This document shows, one piece after another, positions 27,380 to 35,717 of a DNA stretch of 64,000 nt. Numbering within the stretch: position 1 is the stretch's first letter; each line of letters begins with the position of its first letter. Made by a program: the position numbers and the translations under genes. The DNA is from Vibrio coralliilyticus (GTDB lineage: Bacteria > Pseudomonadota > Gammaproteobacteria > Enterobacterales > Vibrionaceae): NCBI RefSeq assembly GCF_024449095.1, contig NZ_CP024627.1, forward strand, positions 2,542,001 to 2,606,000, written 5' to 3'. The notes below the pieces were generated by a model, which did not search any database, was not told where the DNA came from, and worked only from the letters and a program-made list of their open reading frames with translations.

Positions 27380-28153
27380 TTATTGCTCTTCGCGTTTAAA
27401 GACCAATTCGGTTGGTGAAGACTCATCCTCAACAAAATAATAGCCTGCCGTATCAAACTTAGTCAGATCCGCAACGCTCTCAATGCGATTCTCAATAATG
27501 TACCGCGCCATCATGCCGCGCGCTTTCTTCGCATAGAAACTGATCACCTTGTACTGACCGTTTTTGCAATCTTTGAAAATTGGCGTAATCACCTGAGCAT
27601 CTAGAGCTTTGGGTTTTACCGCTTTAAAATATTCGTTTGAAGCAAGGTTAATCAGAACATTATCACCTTGTTCTGTAATGGCTTGATTAAGCCTATCAGT
27701 AATCACATTACCCCAGAATTGATAGAGGTTACTGCCTCTCTCATTGGCAAGTTTCGTCCCCATTTCCAGACGGTAAGGCTGCATCAGATCGAGTGGCTTT
27801 AGTAGACCGTATAAGCCAGATAGCATGCGTAAGTGCTTTTGGGCATAATCAAAGTCATCGTCTGACAAGCTTTGCGCGTCTAAACCAGTGTATACATCGC
27901 CTTTAAAAGCCAGAATCGCTTGGCGTGAGTTCTCTGTGGTAAACGTCTCACTCCACTCCTGAAAACGGCCAACGTTCAAGTCAGCGATCTTATCACTAAC
28001 TTTCATCAAACTCGCGACATCGGCAGGCGTTAGCTTGCGGCACACATCAATCAGTTGTTTTGAATACTCGATCAGTTCTGGCTGAGTAAATTTCTTTGTC
28101 GCCAGTGGAGATTCGTAATCTAAGGTTTTCGCTGGTGAAACGACGATTAACAT
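27380..28153 (-). CDS. yaaA: Peroxide stress protein YaaA
   Basis: YaaA (UPF0246/DUF328) protein of 257 aa, starting with the diagnostic [17 protein letters not shown]. In E. coli it lowers free iron and protects DNA and proteins from peroxide, and has a DNA-binding fold. Other conserved blocks are [25 protein letters not shown] and [16 protein letters not shown]. Its partner alsT lies upstream on the same strand, as yaaA-yaaJ in E. coli, but a terminator separates them. Confidence 0.94.
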   Translation of the reverse strand: MLIVVSPAKTLDYESPLATKKFTQPELIEYSKQLIDVCRKLTPADVASLMKVSDKIADLNVGRFQEWSETFTTENSRQAILAFKGDVYTGLDAQSLSDDDFDYAQKHLRMLSGLYGLLKPLDLMQPYRLEMGTKLANERGSNLYQFWGNVITDRLNQAITEQGDNVLINLASNEYFKAVKPKALDAQVITPIFKDCKNGQYKVISFYAKKARGMMARYIIENRIESVADLTKFDTAGYYFVEDESSPTELVFKREEQ

Positions 28154-28200
28154 GACTTTACTCTATCTGTTTAATTGTATGTGGTTAGATATAGGTTACA

Positions 28201-28232
28201 AAAAAAGCCATGCAATGTCTGCATGGCTTTTT
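28201..28232 (-). terminator. Terminator of the alanine symporter gene
   Basis: 8-bp stem GCCATGCA/TGCATGGC with a 5-nt loop, extended by A/T pairs and followed on the minus strand by a T run. Confidence 0.85.
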
Positions 28233-28257
28233 GAATCGTTTTAATAGAGATTGGCTA

Positions 28258-29688
28258 TTAATCTTTTTTGCTCTGATCCCAGATACCATCTTCCAACTGA
28301 GATTTCAGCTCAGGAAAATCGTTAGAATCAAATGTCGGCACTTTACCTTCACCTAACTGGCGGTTGTAGTCTTTTGCTAGTTTAATCACGATGCCTGAAA
28401 GAAGCAGGATCGCCACTAGGTTGACAATCGCCATCATACCCATTGACACATCTGCCAATGCCCAAACGATAGGTAGAGATGCTACAGCACCAAACATCAC
28501 CATTGCCAATACAACCAGACGGAACACACCTAGGCCGGCTTTATGGTTATGCTCAAGGAAAATAAGGTTTGTTTCCGCGTATGAGTAGTTAGCAATGATA
28601 GACGTGAAAGCGAAGAAGAAAATCGCCACGGCAACAAAGATGCCACCCCACGAGCCCACTTGAGAACTCAACGCAGCCTGAGTCAGTTCAATACCCGTGA
28701 TCTCGCCATGCGGTACATACTCACCTGACATCAGAATAATCGCCACGGTCGCTGAACAGATCACTATGGTATCCATGAAAACACCAAGCATCTGAACGTA
28801 ACCTTGAGAGGCTGGATGCGGAGGATAAGGTGTTGCTGATGCTGCTGCGTTTGGCGCAGAACCCATACCCGCTTCGTTTGAGAACAAACCGCGTTTGATG
28901 CCATTAATCATCGCTTGTGCAATCGCGTAGCCCAAACCACCTGCAGCGGCTTCTTGTAGACCGAAAGCACTCTTGAAAATTAAGCTCAGTACAGCAGGCA
29001 ACTTATCGATGTTTGTAAACATAACAAACAGCGCCAGCAGTAGATACAGCAATGCCATCGCTGGAACAATCATTTCTGCTACACGAGCAATACGCTTGAT
29101 ACCACCGAAGATGACCACAGCGGATAGCAGGACGACAGCAATGCCGACATAGGTTTCATCCCAACCAAATGCTGTGTTCATTGCACCTGCGATTGAGTTC
29201 GCCTGAACCGCGTTAAATACCAAACCAAAAGCGATGATCAGGAAGATAGAGAACAGTACGCCCATCCAGCGCATACCCAAACCTTTCTCCATGTAGTATG
29301 CCGGACCACCGCGGTAGTTACCGTCATCATCTTTGGTTTTGTATAACTGCGCCAAGGTGCTTTCAGCGAACGACGTGGCCATACCCAGCATAGCGATTAG
29401 CCACATCCAGAAAATCGCACCTGGACCACCAGCTGTTAGCGCAACAGCAACACCAGCCATATTACCCGTACCAACACGTGCCGCTAAGCTAGTACACAAT
29501 GCCTGGAATGATGAGATGCCAGCTTTATCCGCTTTACGGCTGTTCTTTAGTACTGAGAACATGTGACCAAAATGGCGGAATTGGATAAACCCCAATCTAA
29601 CAGTGAAATACACACCAACACCGACTAGGAGATAAACCAGAATAGAACCCCAAAGTAGGTCATTCATCAAATTAATTAAATCTGTCAT
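28258..29688 (-). CDS. Alanine/glycine:Na+ symporter (AGCS family)
   Basis: Amino-acid:sodium symporter (476 aa), about eleven helices. AGCS family signatures: FQALCTSLAARVGTGNMAGV, GGPGAIFWMWLIAMLGMATSF, YRGGPAYYMEKGLG and GLFSNEAGMGSAPNAAA. Related to E. coli YaaJ and to DagA/AlsT proteins. Some vibrio AGCS genes carry a glycine riboswitch; I looked for one upstream and found none. The tail is hydrophilic and ends DQSKKD. Confidence 0.92.
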   Translation of the reverse strand: MTDLINLMNDLLWGSILVYLLVGVGVYFTVRLGFIQFRHFGHMFSVLKNSRKADKAGISSFQALCTSLAARVGTGNMAGVAVALTAGGPGAIFWMWLIAMLGMATSFAESTLAQLYKTKDDDGNYRGGPAYYMEKGLGMRWMGVLFSIFLIIAFGLVFNAVQANSIAGAMNTAFGWDETYVGIAVVLLSAVVIFGGIKRIARVAEMIVPAMALLYLLLALFVMFTNIDKLPAVLSLIFKSAFGLQEAAAGGLGYAIAQAMINGIKRGLFSNEAGMGSAPNAAASATPYPPHPASQGYVQMLGVFMDTIVICSATVAIILMSGEYVPHGEITGIELTQAALSSQVGSWGGIFVAVAIFFFAFTSIIANYSYAETNLIFLEHNHKAGLGVFRLVVLAMVMFGAVASLPIVWALADVSMGMMAIVNLVAILLLSGIVIKLAKDYNRQLGEGKVPTFDSNDFPELKSQLEDGIWDQSKKD

Positions 29689-30393
29689 AAGATCCTCGTA
29701 GTGAGTTTTCGCTGATCCCTGCTTCCCTGCCTTCCATCCAGTTGCAAACCAAGTGTCAATTCTGCTCAGTATTGTGGTTTAATTATTGTGCAACCTAGAT
29801 ATGTAAAACGCGCCTCATGCTTCCATTTTACGTATCAGCGTATTTTTTGACGGGCGGATAATGCAGTCAAGGGTATCAAAAATCAATATGCAAACAAGCA
29901 CTTATTCGTGTTATTTTTCACTATAAAATCACCAATAATTAACACAAAAAAGAACATAAAAACCACAAAAACAGAACATTAACATTAAAATTTAACAACA
30001 ATAAAGAACACACAACTCCATACGAAATACGATAGCCGCAAATAATTGACACTCCTTTATCACCAAGGACTCAGAGAAGAGTTCAGGAAACAATTCGATC
30101 TGTAAATTCTATTACTCAACCGTACTAAATACACCCAATTGCATACCAAGGAAAAACGCTGTTTTTTTACACACTGCGTTAACATACGTTTTTTGAGAAT
30201 TTAATCGTTTTCTATCGGTTGTTCGAACAAAAAACCATCAGACATAAGCCGTATTTCTGTGAAGCCAAGTCTAAAATGGCATGAAAACTTCATGGAATCG
30301 TAACAAATGAGAAACGAATCAAAGTTACTCTCCAAACAGAATGATATTTAAACAGTACCCCTTCAAAGAGTAATCATTAAAAAGAGGTAGCTT
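29689..30393. other. 705-bp AT-rich intergenic region between divergent genes
   Basis: Separates the minus-strand symporter from the plus-strand DUF3545 gene. I find no ORF worth calling. It holds TTGTTCGAACAA (30219-30230, perfect 12-bp palindrome) and CATGAA/TTCATG (30280-30294). TTGACA boxes occur on both strands, but none is paired with a good -10. The length suggests an unannotated sRNA or complex control, which I cannot show. Confidence 0.3.
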
Positions 30394-30576
30394 ATGGAAG
30401 GCTTAAACTTTGAAGAAATCATGGAAATGGATTTTCCAAAAACTCGGGCAACACGCTCCAAACCTGCGAAGCGTAAGTGGCGTGAAATTGAAGCAATTAA
30501 GGATAGGCAAAGGCTTCAGCGTGAATTAAAAGATATGGACATCGGTTTTGATGACATTGAAGACCTAGATTACTAA
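30394..30576 (+). CDS. DUF3545 family small protein
   Basis: 60-residue charged protein: acidic start (MEGLNFEEIMEMDF), then a basic helix with KRKWREIEAIKDRQRLQREL, then an acidic tail (DDIEDLDY). This layout is that of DUF3545 proteins found in Vibrio and related genera; function unknown. AAAGAGGTAG upstream is a good ribosome-binding site. It has a large upstream region and its own terminator, so it is a separate transcription unit. Confidence 0.82.
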   Translation: MEGLNFEEIMEMDFPKTRATRSKPAKRKWREIEAIKDRQRLQRELKDMDIGFDDIEDLDY

Positions 30577-30581
30577 CATTT

Positions 30582-30611
30582 AAAAAGAGGCGCTTGGTAG
30601 CGCCTCTTTTT
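30582..30611 (+). terminator. Terminator of the DUF3545 gene
   Basis: Stem AAAAGAGGCGC/GCGCCTCTTTT with a 6-nt loop, T-rich after it. It can also act for the convergent hemerythrin gene. Confidence 0.88.
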
Positions 30612-30632
30612 ATTACGGTATATCTCTGCTAA

Positions 30633-31184
30633 CTATATACACTCTTGATCACCCTGCCTAACACGACTGGCAAGTTGCTGATATTGCTCTGCAATAGTGT
30701 CGCCAAATACTGGGTCATCTTCATTAATACTCCACAGCTTTTCGACGGCTTGCCAATCGTGCAAAGTAAATCTCTGATTAATGAGTGGCAGTATTGACTG
30801 CTCCTCTAGATCTAAATGTCGCTTCTGATCCAATATAAAACCTTCCAGTTGCTGCACAAACATATCTTGAGGCACTACTGCATCCTGCAGAATCATATCT
30901 ACCGTATCAAGAAAGGCATGCGTCTTGAGCGACAATGTTTGGTGCTCGATCTCTAGATTCTCAATATCTTGATGGTGGCCATAATGTTCCAAATAATAGT
31001 GATAGAGGATATCTTCTTTAGGATGGTGGACACGCTCAGAGTGATGGGCCAAATAATCGACAATTTCTTTAACCAAACTGTAGTTTATGGCCTGCTCTTG
31101 TCTCAACAAGGCAATTTTTTGCCTCAATACTGCTAATAGCCGAACCATGTAACCATGTTCGCGCCTTATCCTTTCAATCATCAT
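30633..31184 (-). CDS. Hemerythrin HHE domain protein
   Basis: Four-helix hemerythrin-like protein (183 aa), probably binding a di-iron centre. Candidate iron ligands lie in RREHGYM, HHSERVHHPKEDILYHYY, IEHQTLS and KRHLDLEEQSILP, in the usual HHE order. The ATG at 31184 is chosen because AAGGAG lies 7 bases upstream; another ATG follows immediately. Roles of this family include O2, NO or peroxide sensing and Fe-S repair, none shown here. No operon partner. Confidence 0.85.
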   Translation of the reverse strand: MMIERIRREHGYMVRLLAVLRQKIALLRQEQAINYSLVKEIVDYLAHHSERVHHPKEDILYHYYLEHYGHHQDIENLEIEHQTLSLKTHAFLDTVDMILQDAVVPQDMFVQQLEGFILDQKRHLDLEEQSILPLINQRFTLHDWQAVEKLWSINEDDPVFGDTIAEQYQQLASRVRQGDQECI

Positions 31185-31283
31185 AGTGCTTCTCCTTAAC
31201 ACCTATTTTTAGTAAGTGTATAAGAGAAGCACAGTTCAAGTATTGATATTGCTCGAAAGTTAAGCAATTAGGCAATGTAATGG

Positions 31284-31970
31284 CTATACATTCACTTGCA
31301 TTGGAAGATGCCAATCTATGGTTTGTTTGCCTTGAGATTCAAGAATTTGATTTGCTTGAGAAAAATGACGGCAACCAAAGAAACCTCGATGCGCGGATAA
31401 TGGCGAAGGATGCGGCGCAGCTAATACATGATGCTTATTACGATCGATAAAGCGTCCTTTCTTTTGCGCATGGGAGCCCCACAATAGAAACACAACACCA
31501 GATTGATGTTGATTGATCGCTTCAATGACCTTATCGGTAAACATTTCCCATCCTGTTTTAGAATGAGAGTGCGCTTTACCCTGCTCTACCGTTAGAACAG
31601 TATTGAGTAACAGAACACCTTGCTCAGCCCAACTTTGAAGGTAGCCATGAGATGGGATTTGAAAACCATCAATATCCTGAACCAACTCTTTGTACATATT
31701 TACCAATGAAGGTGGTGTCTTGACACCAGGGAGTACCGAAAAACACAAACCATGCGCTTGTTTCGGACCGTGATAAGGGTCCTGGCCTAGAATCACCACT
31801 TTCACATCATTGAACTCTGTCGCCCGAAACGCATTAAATACGTCTTTAGCGGGAGGGAAAACGACTTTGCCGGCCGCTCTTTCCGACTCAACAAAATTCA
31901 ATGTTTGCTGAAAATAATCCTGCTGCTTTTCTGCTCCAATGACATCATGCCATGTCAATGACGGGGTCAT
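31284..31970 (-). CDS. ung: Uracil-DNA glycosylase
   Basis: Family 1 uracil-DNA glycosylase (228 aa), removing uracil from DNA for base-excision repair. The water-activating loop GQDPYHG has its aspartate at residue 64, the same number as in E. coli. The DNA-intercalation loop is [14 protein letters not shown], and [10 protein letters not shown] carries the uracil-reading Asn. It is followed on the chromosome by nfo, which handles the abasic product, with an odd short element between them. Confidence 0.96.
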   Translation of the reverse strand: MTPSLTWHDVIGAEKQQDYFQQTLNFVESERAAGKVVFPPAKDVFNAFRATEFNDVKVVILGQDPYHGPKQAHGLCFSVLPGVKTPPSLVNMYKELVQDIDGFQIPSHGYLQSWAEQGVLLLNTVLTVEQGKAHSHSKTGWEMFTDKVIEAINQHQSGVVFLLWGSHAQKKGRFIDRNKHHVLAAPHPSPLSAHRGFFGCRHFSQANQILESQGKQTIDWHLPMQVNV

Positions 31971-32040
31971 GCTCTGTTCCTTCTACTGTTTGCGCTACAA
32001 TAATTGTCGCAAAAAGTTATGAAGGAACAAAGTGATAAAG

Positions 32041-32204
32041 TCAGCTAGTTTTTTGTGGGATCCTGTAATGCCCTTGACCCGTGACATGGCGGTTGGGTGT
32101 AGGAAGACGTGTTGAGCGAGCGATGGTATAGAAAGAAGTGTAAGGCATAGTGGCATCCTTATTTGTCTGAGTACCTACACTCACTATGAAAATTTGATGC
32201 CACT
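32041..32204 (-). repeat. Short element: 35-codon ORF plus inverted repeat, between nfo and ung
   Basis: A minus-strand ORF runs from ATG at 32148 to TGA at 32041 (35 residues, starting MPYTSFYTIARSTRLPTPNR and ending HYRIPQKTS). Immediately before its ATG, AGTGGCATC (32149-32157) and GATGCCACT (32196-32204) form a perfect 9-bp inverted repeat, enclosing a smaller TGAGT/ACTCA hairpin (32168-32183). There is no good ribosome-binding site. I suspect a repeated chromosomal element rather than a gene, but copy number cannot be judged from one window. Confidence 0.35.
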
Positions 32205-32213
32205 TTTGTTAGG

Positions 32214-33098
32214 TCAGGCGATTTCTTTGAGCCATGCTAAGTGATGCTGACGAATAAATTCGATTTCTTCAGGCCAACGTTCCGGCTCAATTGTTTCTAA
32301 AATCAAAGGAATATGATCAAATCGTGGATCTCTGGCTATGTATTCAAAACATGACCATCCAATTTCTCCTTTACCTAGAGCATGGTGGCGATCGACCCGG
32401 CTGGCATGCTCTGCCTTTGAGTCATTAATGTGCATTGCTCTGAGGTAGTGCATGCCAACAACTCGATCAAACTCAGCAAAGGTCGACTCACACGCTTCAT
32501 AACTCCGAAGATCATAGCCGGCGGCAAACAGGTGGCAAGTATCTATACAAACTCCAACCCTCTGCTTATCTTTCACCTTATCTATAATTTGTGCAATGTG
32601 CTCAAATTGCCAACCAAGGTTAGTTCCTTGACCTGCGGTATTCTCAATCACAGCTATAACATCAGGGACGGCTTGATGAGCGAGGTTGATCGAGTCAGCG
32701 ATTCTTTCTAGGCACTCTTGTTCCGAAATCATCTTTAAATGACTGCCAGGATGGAAATTAAGCAAAGTTAGCCCTAATTGATGGCATCGTTTCATCTCGT
32801 CAATAAACGCCGCTCGAGATTTCTCTAGTTTTTCTTCTTCAGGAGCACCTAAGTTTATCAAGTATGAATCATGAGGAAGGATTTGATCGGGCTTAAACCC
32901 TAACTTCAAGCAGTTAGATTTAAAGGCGTGAATCGTTTTTTCTTCAAGTGGCTTAGCCGCCCATTGACGTTGATTTTTTGTAAACAGAGCAAAGGCATTA
33001 GCTCCGATTTCTTTAGCTCTTAGTGGAGCCTGATCAACACCACCAGCGGCAGAAACATGGGCCCCGATAAACTTATTACCGTACAAATTGTCTAACAT
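32214..33098 (-). CDS. nfo: Deoxyribonuclease IV (endonuclease IV)
   Basis: Zn-dependent AP endonuclease (294 aa) cutting 5' to abasic sites. Family motifs: [65 protein letters not shown] and [10 protein letters not shown], carrying the three-zinc ligands. The ATG at 33098 is preferred over an upstream GTG because the extension is unlike the family; the Shine-Dalgarno is poor. A perfect inverted repeat lies 54 bases upstream. Confidence 0.94.
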   Translation of the reverse strand: MLDNLYGNKFIGAHVSAAGGVDQAPLRAKEIGANAFALFTKNQRQWAAKPLEEKTIHAFKSNCLKLGFKPDQILPHDSYLINLGAPEEEKLEKSRAAFIDEMKRCHQLGLTLLNFHPGSHLKMISEQECLERIADSINLAHQAVPDVIAVIENTAGQGTNLGWQFEHIAQIIDKVKDKQRVGVCIDTCHLFAAGYDLRSYEACESTFAEFDRVVGMHYLRAMHINDSKAEHASRVDRHHALGKGEIGWSCFEYIARDPRFDHIPLILETIEPERWPEEIEFIRQHHLAWLKEIA

Positions 33099-33151
33099 TG
33101 TTGTTTTATCACTTTTGACTTTCACTATGCTGCATGAATTACAACAACTTA

Positions 33152-33172
33152 TTGGTATTCGCTCAATACCAA
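33152..33172. promoter_or_regulatory. Perfect inverted repeat upstream of nfo
   Basis: TTGGTATT/AATACCAA, 8 bp arms with a 5-nt centre. Its place in the nfo promoter region fits an operator; no regulator is identified. Confidence 0.45.
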
Positions 33173-33319
33173 ACACTTAAATGTAGTAAATTTACAACAA
33201 ATATAAGATTAAAAATTATTTTAAACATTAAAATATAATAAAATGTCATTATTATAAAACAAATTATTGACTCGCATCAAAACAATAACCTTTTTAAGAG
33301 TAATGTTTTTGGTGGTTAT

Positions 33320-33363
33320 TTGACTTAAATCAAAACTAAAATACTCCTTTTGAGCTATACAAT
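33320..33363 (+). promoter_or_regulatory. FNR box and -10 of grcA
   Basis: TTGACTTAAATCAA at 33320-33333 matches the FNR consensus TTGAT-N4-ATCAA at nine of ten positions. A -10 box TACAAT lies at 33358-33363, putting the FNR centre near -41.5, the classical class II activation position. There is no good -35, as expected for FNR-dependent promoters. Confidence 0.75.
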
Positions 33364-33418
33364 ACGTAGCTCAATAAAACTCGGAAATTAACACCACAAA
33401 TGTGGATAGGAGATGGTA

Positions 33419-33796
33419 ATGATTCAAGGTATTCAAATTACTAAAGCGGCAAATGACGCACTATTAAACTCTATCTGGCTACTAGATAGTGAAAAGAATG
33501 AAGCACGATGTGTTGCTGCAAACTCAGGTTTTGAAACTGACCAAGTTGTAGCAATCAACGAACTTGGCGAATACGAAAGCCGCGAAGTTGCGATCGAGAA
33601 AGCACCACGCATCGAAGGTGGCCAGCACTTAAACGTGAACGTTCTTAAGCGTGAAACTCTAGAAGACGCTGTCGCTAACCCTGAGAAGTACCCTCAGCTA
33701 ACTATCCGTGTTTCTGGCTACGCAGTTCGTTTCAACTCACTGACAACTGAGCAGCAACGCGATGTCATCGCACGTACATTTACTGAGTCTCTATAA
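33419..33796 (+). CDS. grcA: Autonomous glycyl radical cofactor GrcA (YfiD)
   Basis: Small glycyl-radical protein (125 aa) that replaces the damaged C-terminal part of pyruvate formate-lyase. The radical glycine is Gly100 in [11 protein letters not shown]. The ATG at 33419 begins the family sequence [10 protein letters not shown] and has AGGAG about 6 bases upstream; two extra upstream codons are possible. An FNR-type site in front agrees with anaerobic induction. Confidence 0.96.
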   Translation: MIQGIQITKAANDALLNSIWLLDSEKNEARCVAANSGFETDQVVAINELGEYESREVAIEKAPRIEGGQHLNVNVLKRETLEDAVANPEKYPQLTIRVSGYAVRFNSLTTEQQRDVIARTFTESL

Positions 33797-33821
33797 TTCT
33801 TAGATTTTGAATTTAATTTGT

Positions 33822-33852
33822 AAAGCGGCGTTCATTGAGCGCCGCTTTTTTA
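33822..33852 (+). terminator. Terminator of grcA
   Basis: Stem AAGCGGCG/CGCCGCTT with a 9-nt loop followed by TTTTTT. Confidence 0.88.
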
Positions 33853-33894
33853 TTAGGTACAGTACCTCTCTCAGACTCTCTTGGACACAATTCA

Positions 33895-34746
33895 ATGCTG
33901 CTGGAAGGTATCGAAACACTGTTAGCACTAAGTAAAGCAAAAACAATGAGCCGAACCGGAAGCCAGCTCTATATAAGCCAATCCGCCGTCAGTAAACGCA
34001 TTGCTAACCTAGAGAAAAAGCTGGGGAAAAAACTGATTGTACCGGATGGAAGGAATGTTCAGCTTACTCAAGAGGCGATCGACCTTATCGAGAGTATTGG
34101 CCCGACGTTCAATGAGCTGAGAGGACGCATCTATGAGCAACAATCGATGGCAGAAAAGAGCCTAATCACCATTGATTGCTCTGAAACTCTAGTAGCCAGT
34201 TACCTTGCGGATATCCTTGGCCAGCACTTTAAATCGGATCCTTACATTCGCATCACCACCAATCACACACCAAGAATCGTGGAACATGTTCAGTCCGGTA
34301 AAGCTCACCTCGGTATTTGTGCAGGCTTACTTCCACCTCAACATGGATTAAAAACATTTCACCTTCTCGATGAACCTTTCTTTATTGTTTCTGATCGTCC
34401 ACTAGAGCAATTACCAAACACCATCATTACTAATGATCTTGCTAATACCGCCAATACGTATCAGTTAAAGATTCTCAAAAGGCTGAATATGACACCTGTG
34501 ATGGAAATGGATTCCTATGCTGCGGCGGCTCAACTGGCACTTGCTGGGATTGCACCTGCTTTGGTTCCTCTCTCAGTTATCAAAACCCTTAAGATCGACC
34601 AGTGTCACTGCCATCATTTCGCTCAGTTACAGCCGCTCTATCGACCTCTGCATGTCTGCTTACGAGCTTCTTCCTATAAGAACCAACGAATCAAAAACTT
34701 AGTCGATAATGTCGTGACTTCCGTTGCGAAATCGGCGCTAGAGTAA
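33895..34746 (+). CDS. LysR family transcriptional regulator
   Basis: LysR-type regulator (283 aa). The N-terminal winged helix-turn-helix is LLALSKAKTMSRTGSQLYISQSAVSKRIANLEKKLGKKL, slightly shorter in front than usual. The effector domain starts near residue 90 (ITIDCSETLVASYLADIL). The ATG at 33895 is chosen because an earlier frame start lies inside the grcA terminator. It is convergent with a TSUP permease gene only 6 bases away. The pair often lies together in related genomes, by my recollection, but effector and targets are unknown. Confidence 0.85.
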   Translation: MLLEGIETLLALSKAKTMSRTGSQLYISQSAVSKRIANLEKKLGKKLIVPDGRNVQLTQEAIDLIESIGPTFNELRGRIYEQQSMAEKSLITIDCSETLVASYLADILGQHFKSDPYIRITTNHTPRIVEHVQSGKAHLGICAGLLPPQHGLKTFHLLDEPFFIVSDRPLEQLPNTIITNDLANTANTYQLKILKRLNMTPVMEMDSYAAAAQLALAGIAPALVPLSVIKTLKIDQCHCHHFAQLQPLYRPLHVCLRASSYKNQRIKNLVDNVVTSVAKSALE

Positions 34747-34752
34747 TCGGTT

Positions 34753-35535
34753 TTAAGCCAATAAAGCGAACAACCAATCCGAGTGTTCTTGCCACAACAA
34801 CTTTGCAGCCATCAGCATCGACATTGTTATCACTAAAGGGCGAATCCATTTCTGTCCTTTCGCTACCACTACTTTTGCCCCTAGTTGAGCACCAATAAAC
34901 CCTCCCATAGCCATCACAAGACCTAATTCCCAAATAGGCAGTCCAGCAAAAATAAAGAACAATAGTGCGGCAATATTAGACGTGAAGTTAAGAACCTTAG
35001 TACGAGCAGTGGCATCTACCAGAGAAAAATGACCTAAAGCAACAAAGCAAACCGTAAAGATGGAGCCTGTTCCCGGCCCAAAAAAACCGTCATAAAAGCC
35101 CACTCCGCCTCCAACACTGAAAGCAAACATGGCTTCTGAGATGTTCGCTTCACCGGAGTGCTGTTTGGTTTTAGGCATCAGCAGAAAGTAGAGCGAAATA
35201 GCGACCAGTAAAATCGGAATCAGACTCGTCAGTACACCCGTATCTATATACTGTACAGCTTCAGCACCAACCGCCGAACCAATAAACGTACAGACAATAG
35301 CAAGACGCATCTCTTTAATACTGACGATGCCGTTCCGAACGAAATACCAACTGGCTGAAAAGCTGCCAAATGAGCTTTGCAGCTTATTGGTCGCAAGCGC
35401 CTGTGTCGGCAACACACCAGCGGCCAGAAGCGCTGGTAGAGTTAACAAACCACCGCCACCAGCCATAGCATCAATAAAGCCTGCAACCGTAGCTACAAAG
35501 AAAAGTATCGTCAGTATTTCGAGTGTGAGTTCCAT
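34753..35535 (-). CDS. TSUP (TauE/SafE) family permease
   Basis: Inner-membrane protein (260 aa) with about eight helices from the sulfite exporter TauE/SafE (TSUP, DUF81) family. Duplicated signatures: AGFIDAMAGGGGLLTLPALLAAG in the first half and GGGVGFYDGFFGPGTGSIFTV in the second. It is closest to the YfcA type. Members move sulfite, sulfoacetate, thiosulfate or other small anions; the substrate here cannot be read from sequence. Convergent with the LysR gene. Confidence 0.88.
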   Translation of the reverse strand: MELTLEILTILFFVATVAGFIDAMAGGGGLLTLPALLAAGVLPTQALATNKLQSSFGSFSASWYFVRNGIVSIKEMRLAIVCTFIGSAVGAEAVQYIDTGVLTSLIPILLVAISLYFLLMPKTKQHSGEANISEAMFAFSVGGGVGFYDGFFGPGTGSIFTVCFVALGHFSLVDATARTKVLNFTSNIAALLFFIFAGLPIWELGLVMAMGGFIGAQLGAKVVVAKGQKWIRPLVITMSMLMAAKLLWQEHSDWLFALLA

Positions 35536-35646
35536 TGTCTATCAATTGGTTATCTATATCTTTCACTCAAAATATCACTAAGTTAATAATTCTCTTAGAG
35601 AAAGATTAGACTTTAACTCATTCCTATTTTTCAACAGTAAACAGAC

Positions 35647-35672
35647 AAAAAAGCCCGCTCAAAAGAGCGGGC
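35647..35672 (-). terminator. Terminator of carAB
   Basis: Perfect 8-bp stem GCCCGCTC/GAGCGGGC with a TTTT loop on the RNA strand, followed by six T residues. Confidence 0.92.
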
Positions 35673-35717
35673 AATGAGGTTGTCATATAGGCTCCGTTGC
35701 GAGCCTACTGATTGTTA
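35647..35717 (-). ncRNA. Candidate CarZ-like 3'-UTR sRNA of carAB
   Basis: The 71-base 3' UTR of carB carries two hairpins. The first is TAGGCTC/GAGCCTA with a 6-nt loop (35688-35707), the second the terminator. Work in V. cholerae described CarZ, an Hfq-dependent sRNA cut by RNase E from the carAB 3' UTR, that represses its own operon. Position, size and architecture fit a homologue. The processing site and seed are not determined. Confidence 0.5.

Noticed and set aside
29689..29900. Possible glycine riboswitch before the alanine symporter gene
   Set aside because: The known aptamer core is not recognisable on the minus strand, and the gene looks like the YaaJ branch rather than the riboswitch-controlled one.
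33099..33176. N-terminal extension of nfo from a GTG
   Set aside because: The added 26 residues do not resemble endonuclease IV and would cover the inverted repeat in the promoter region.
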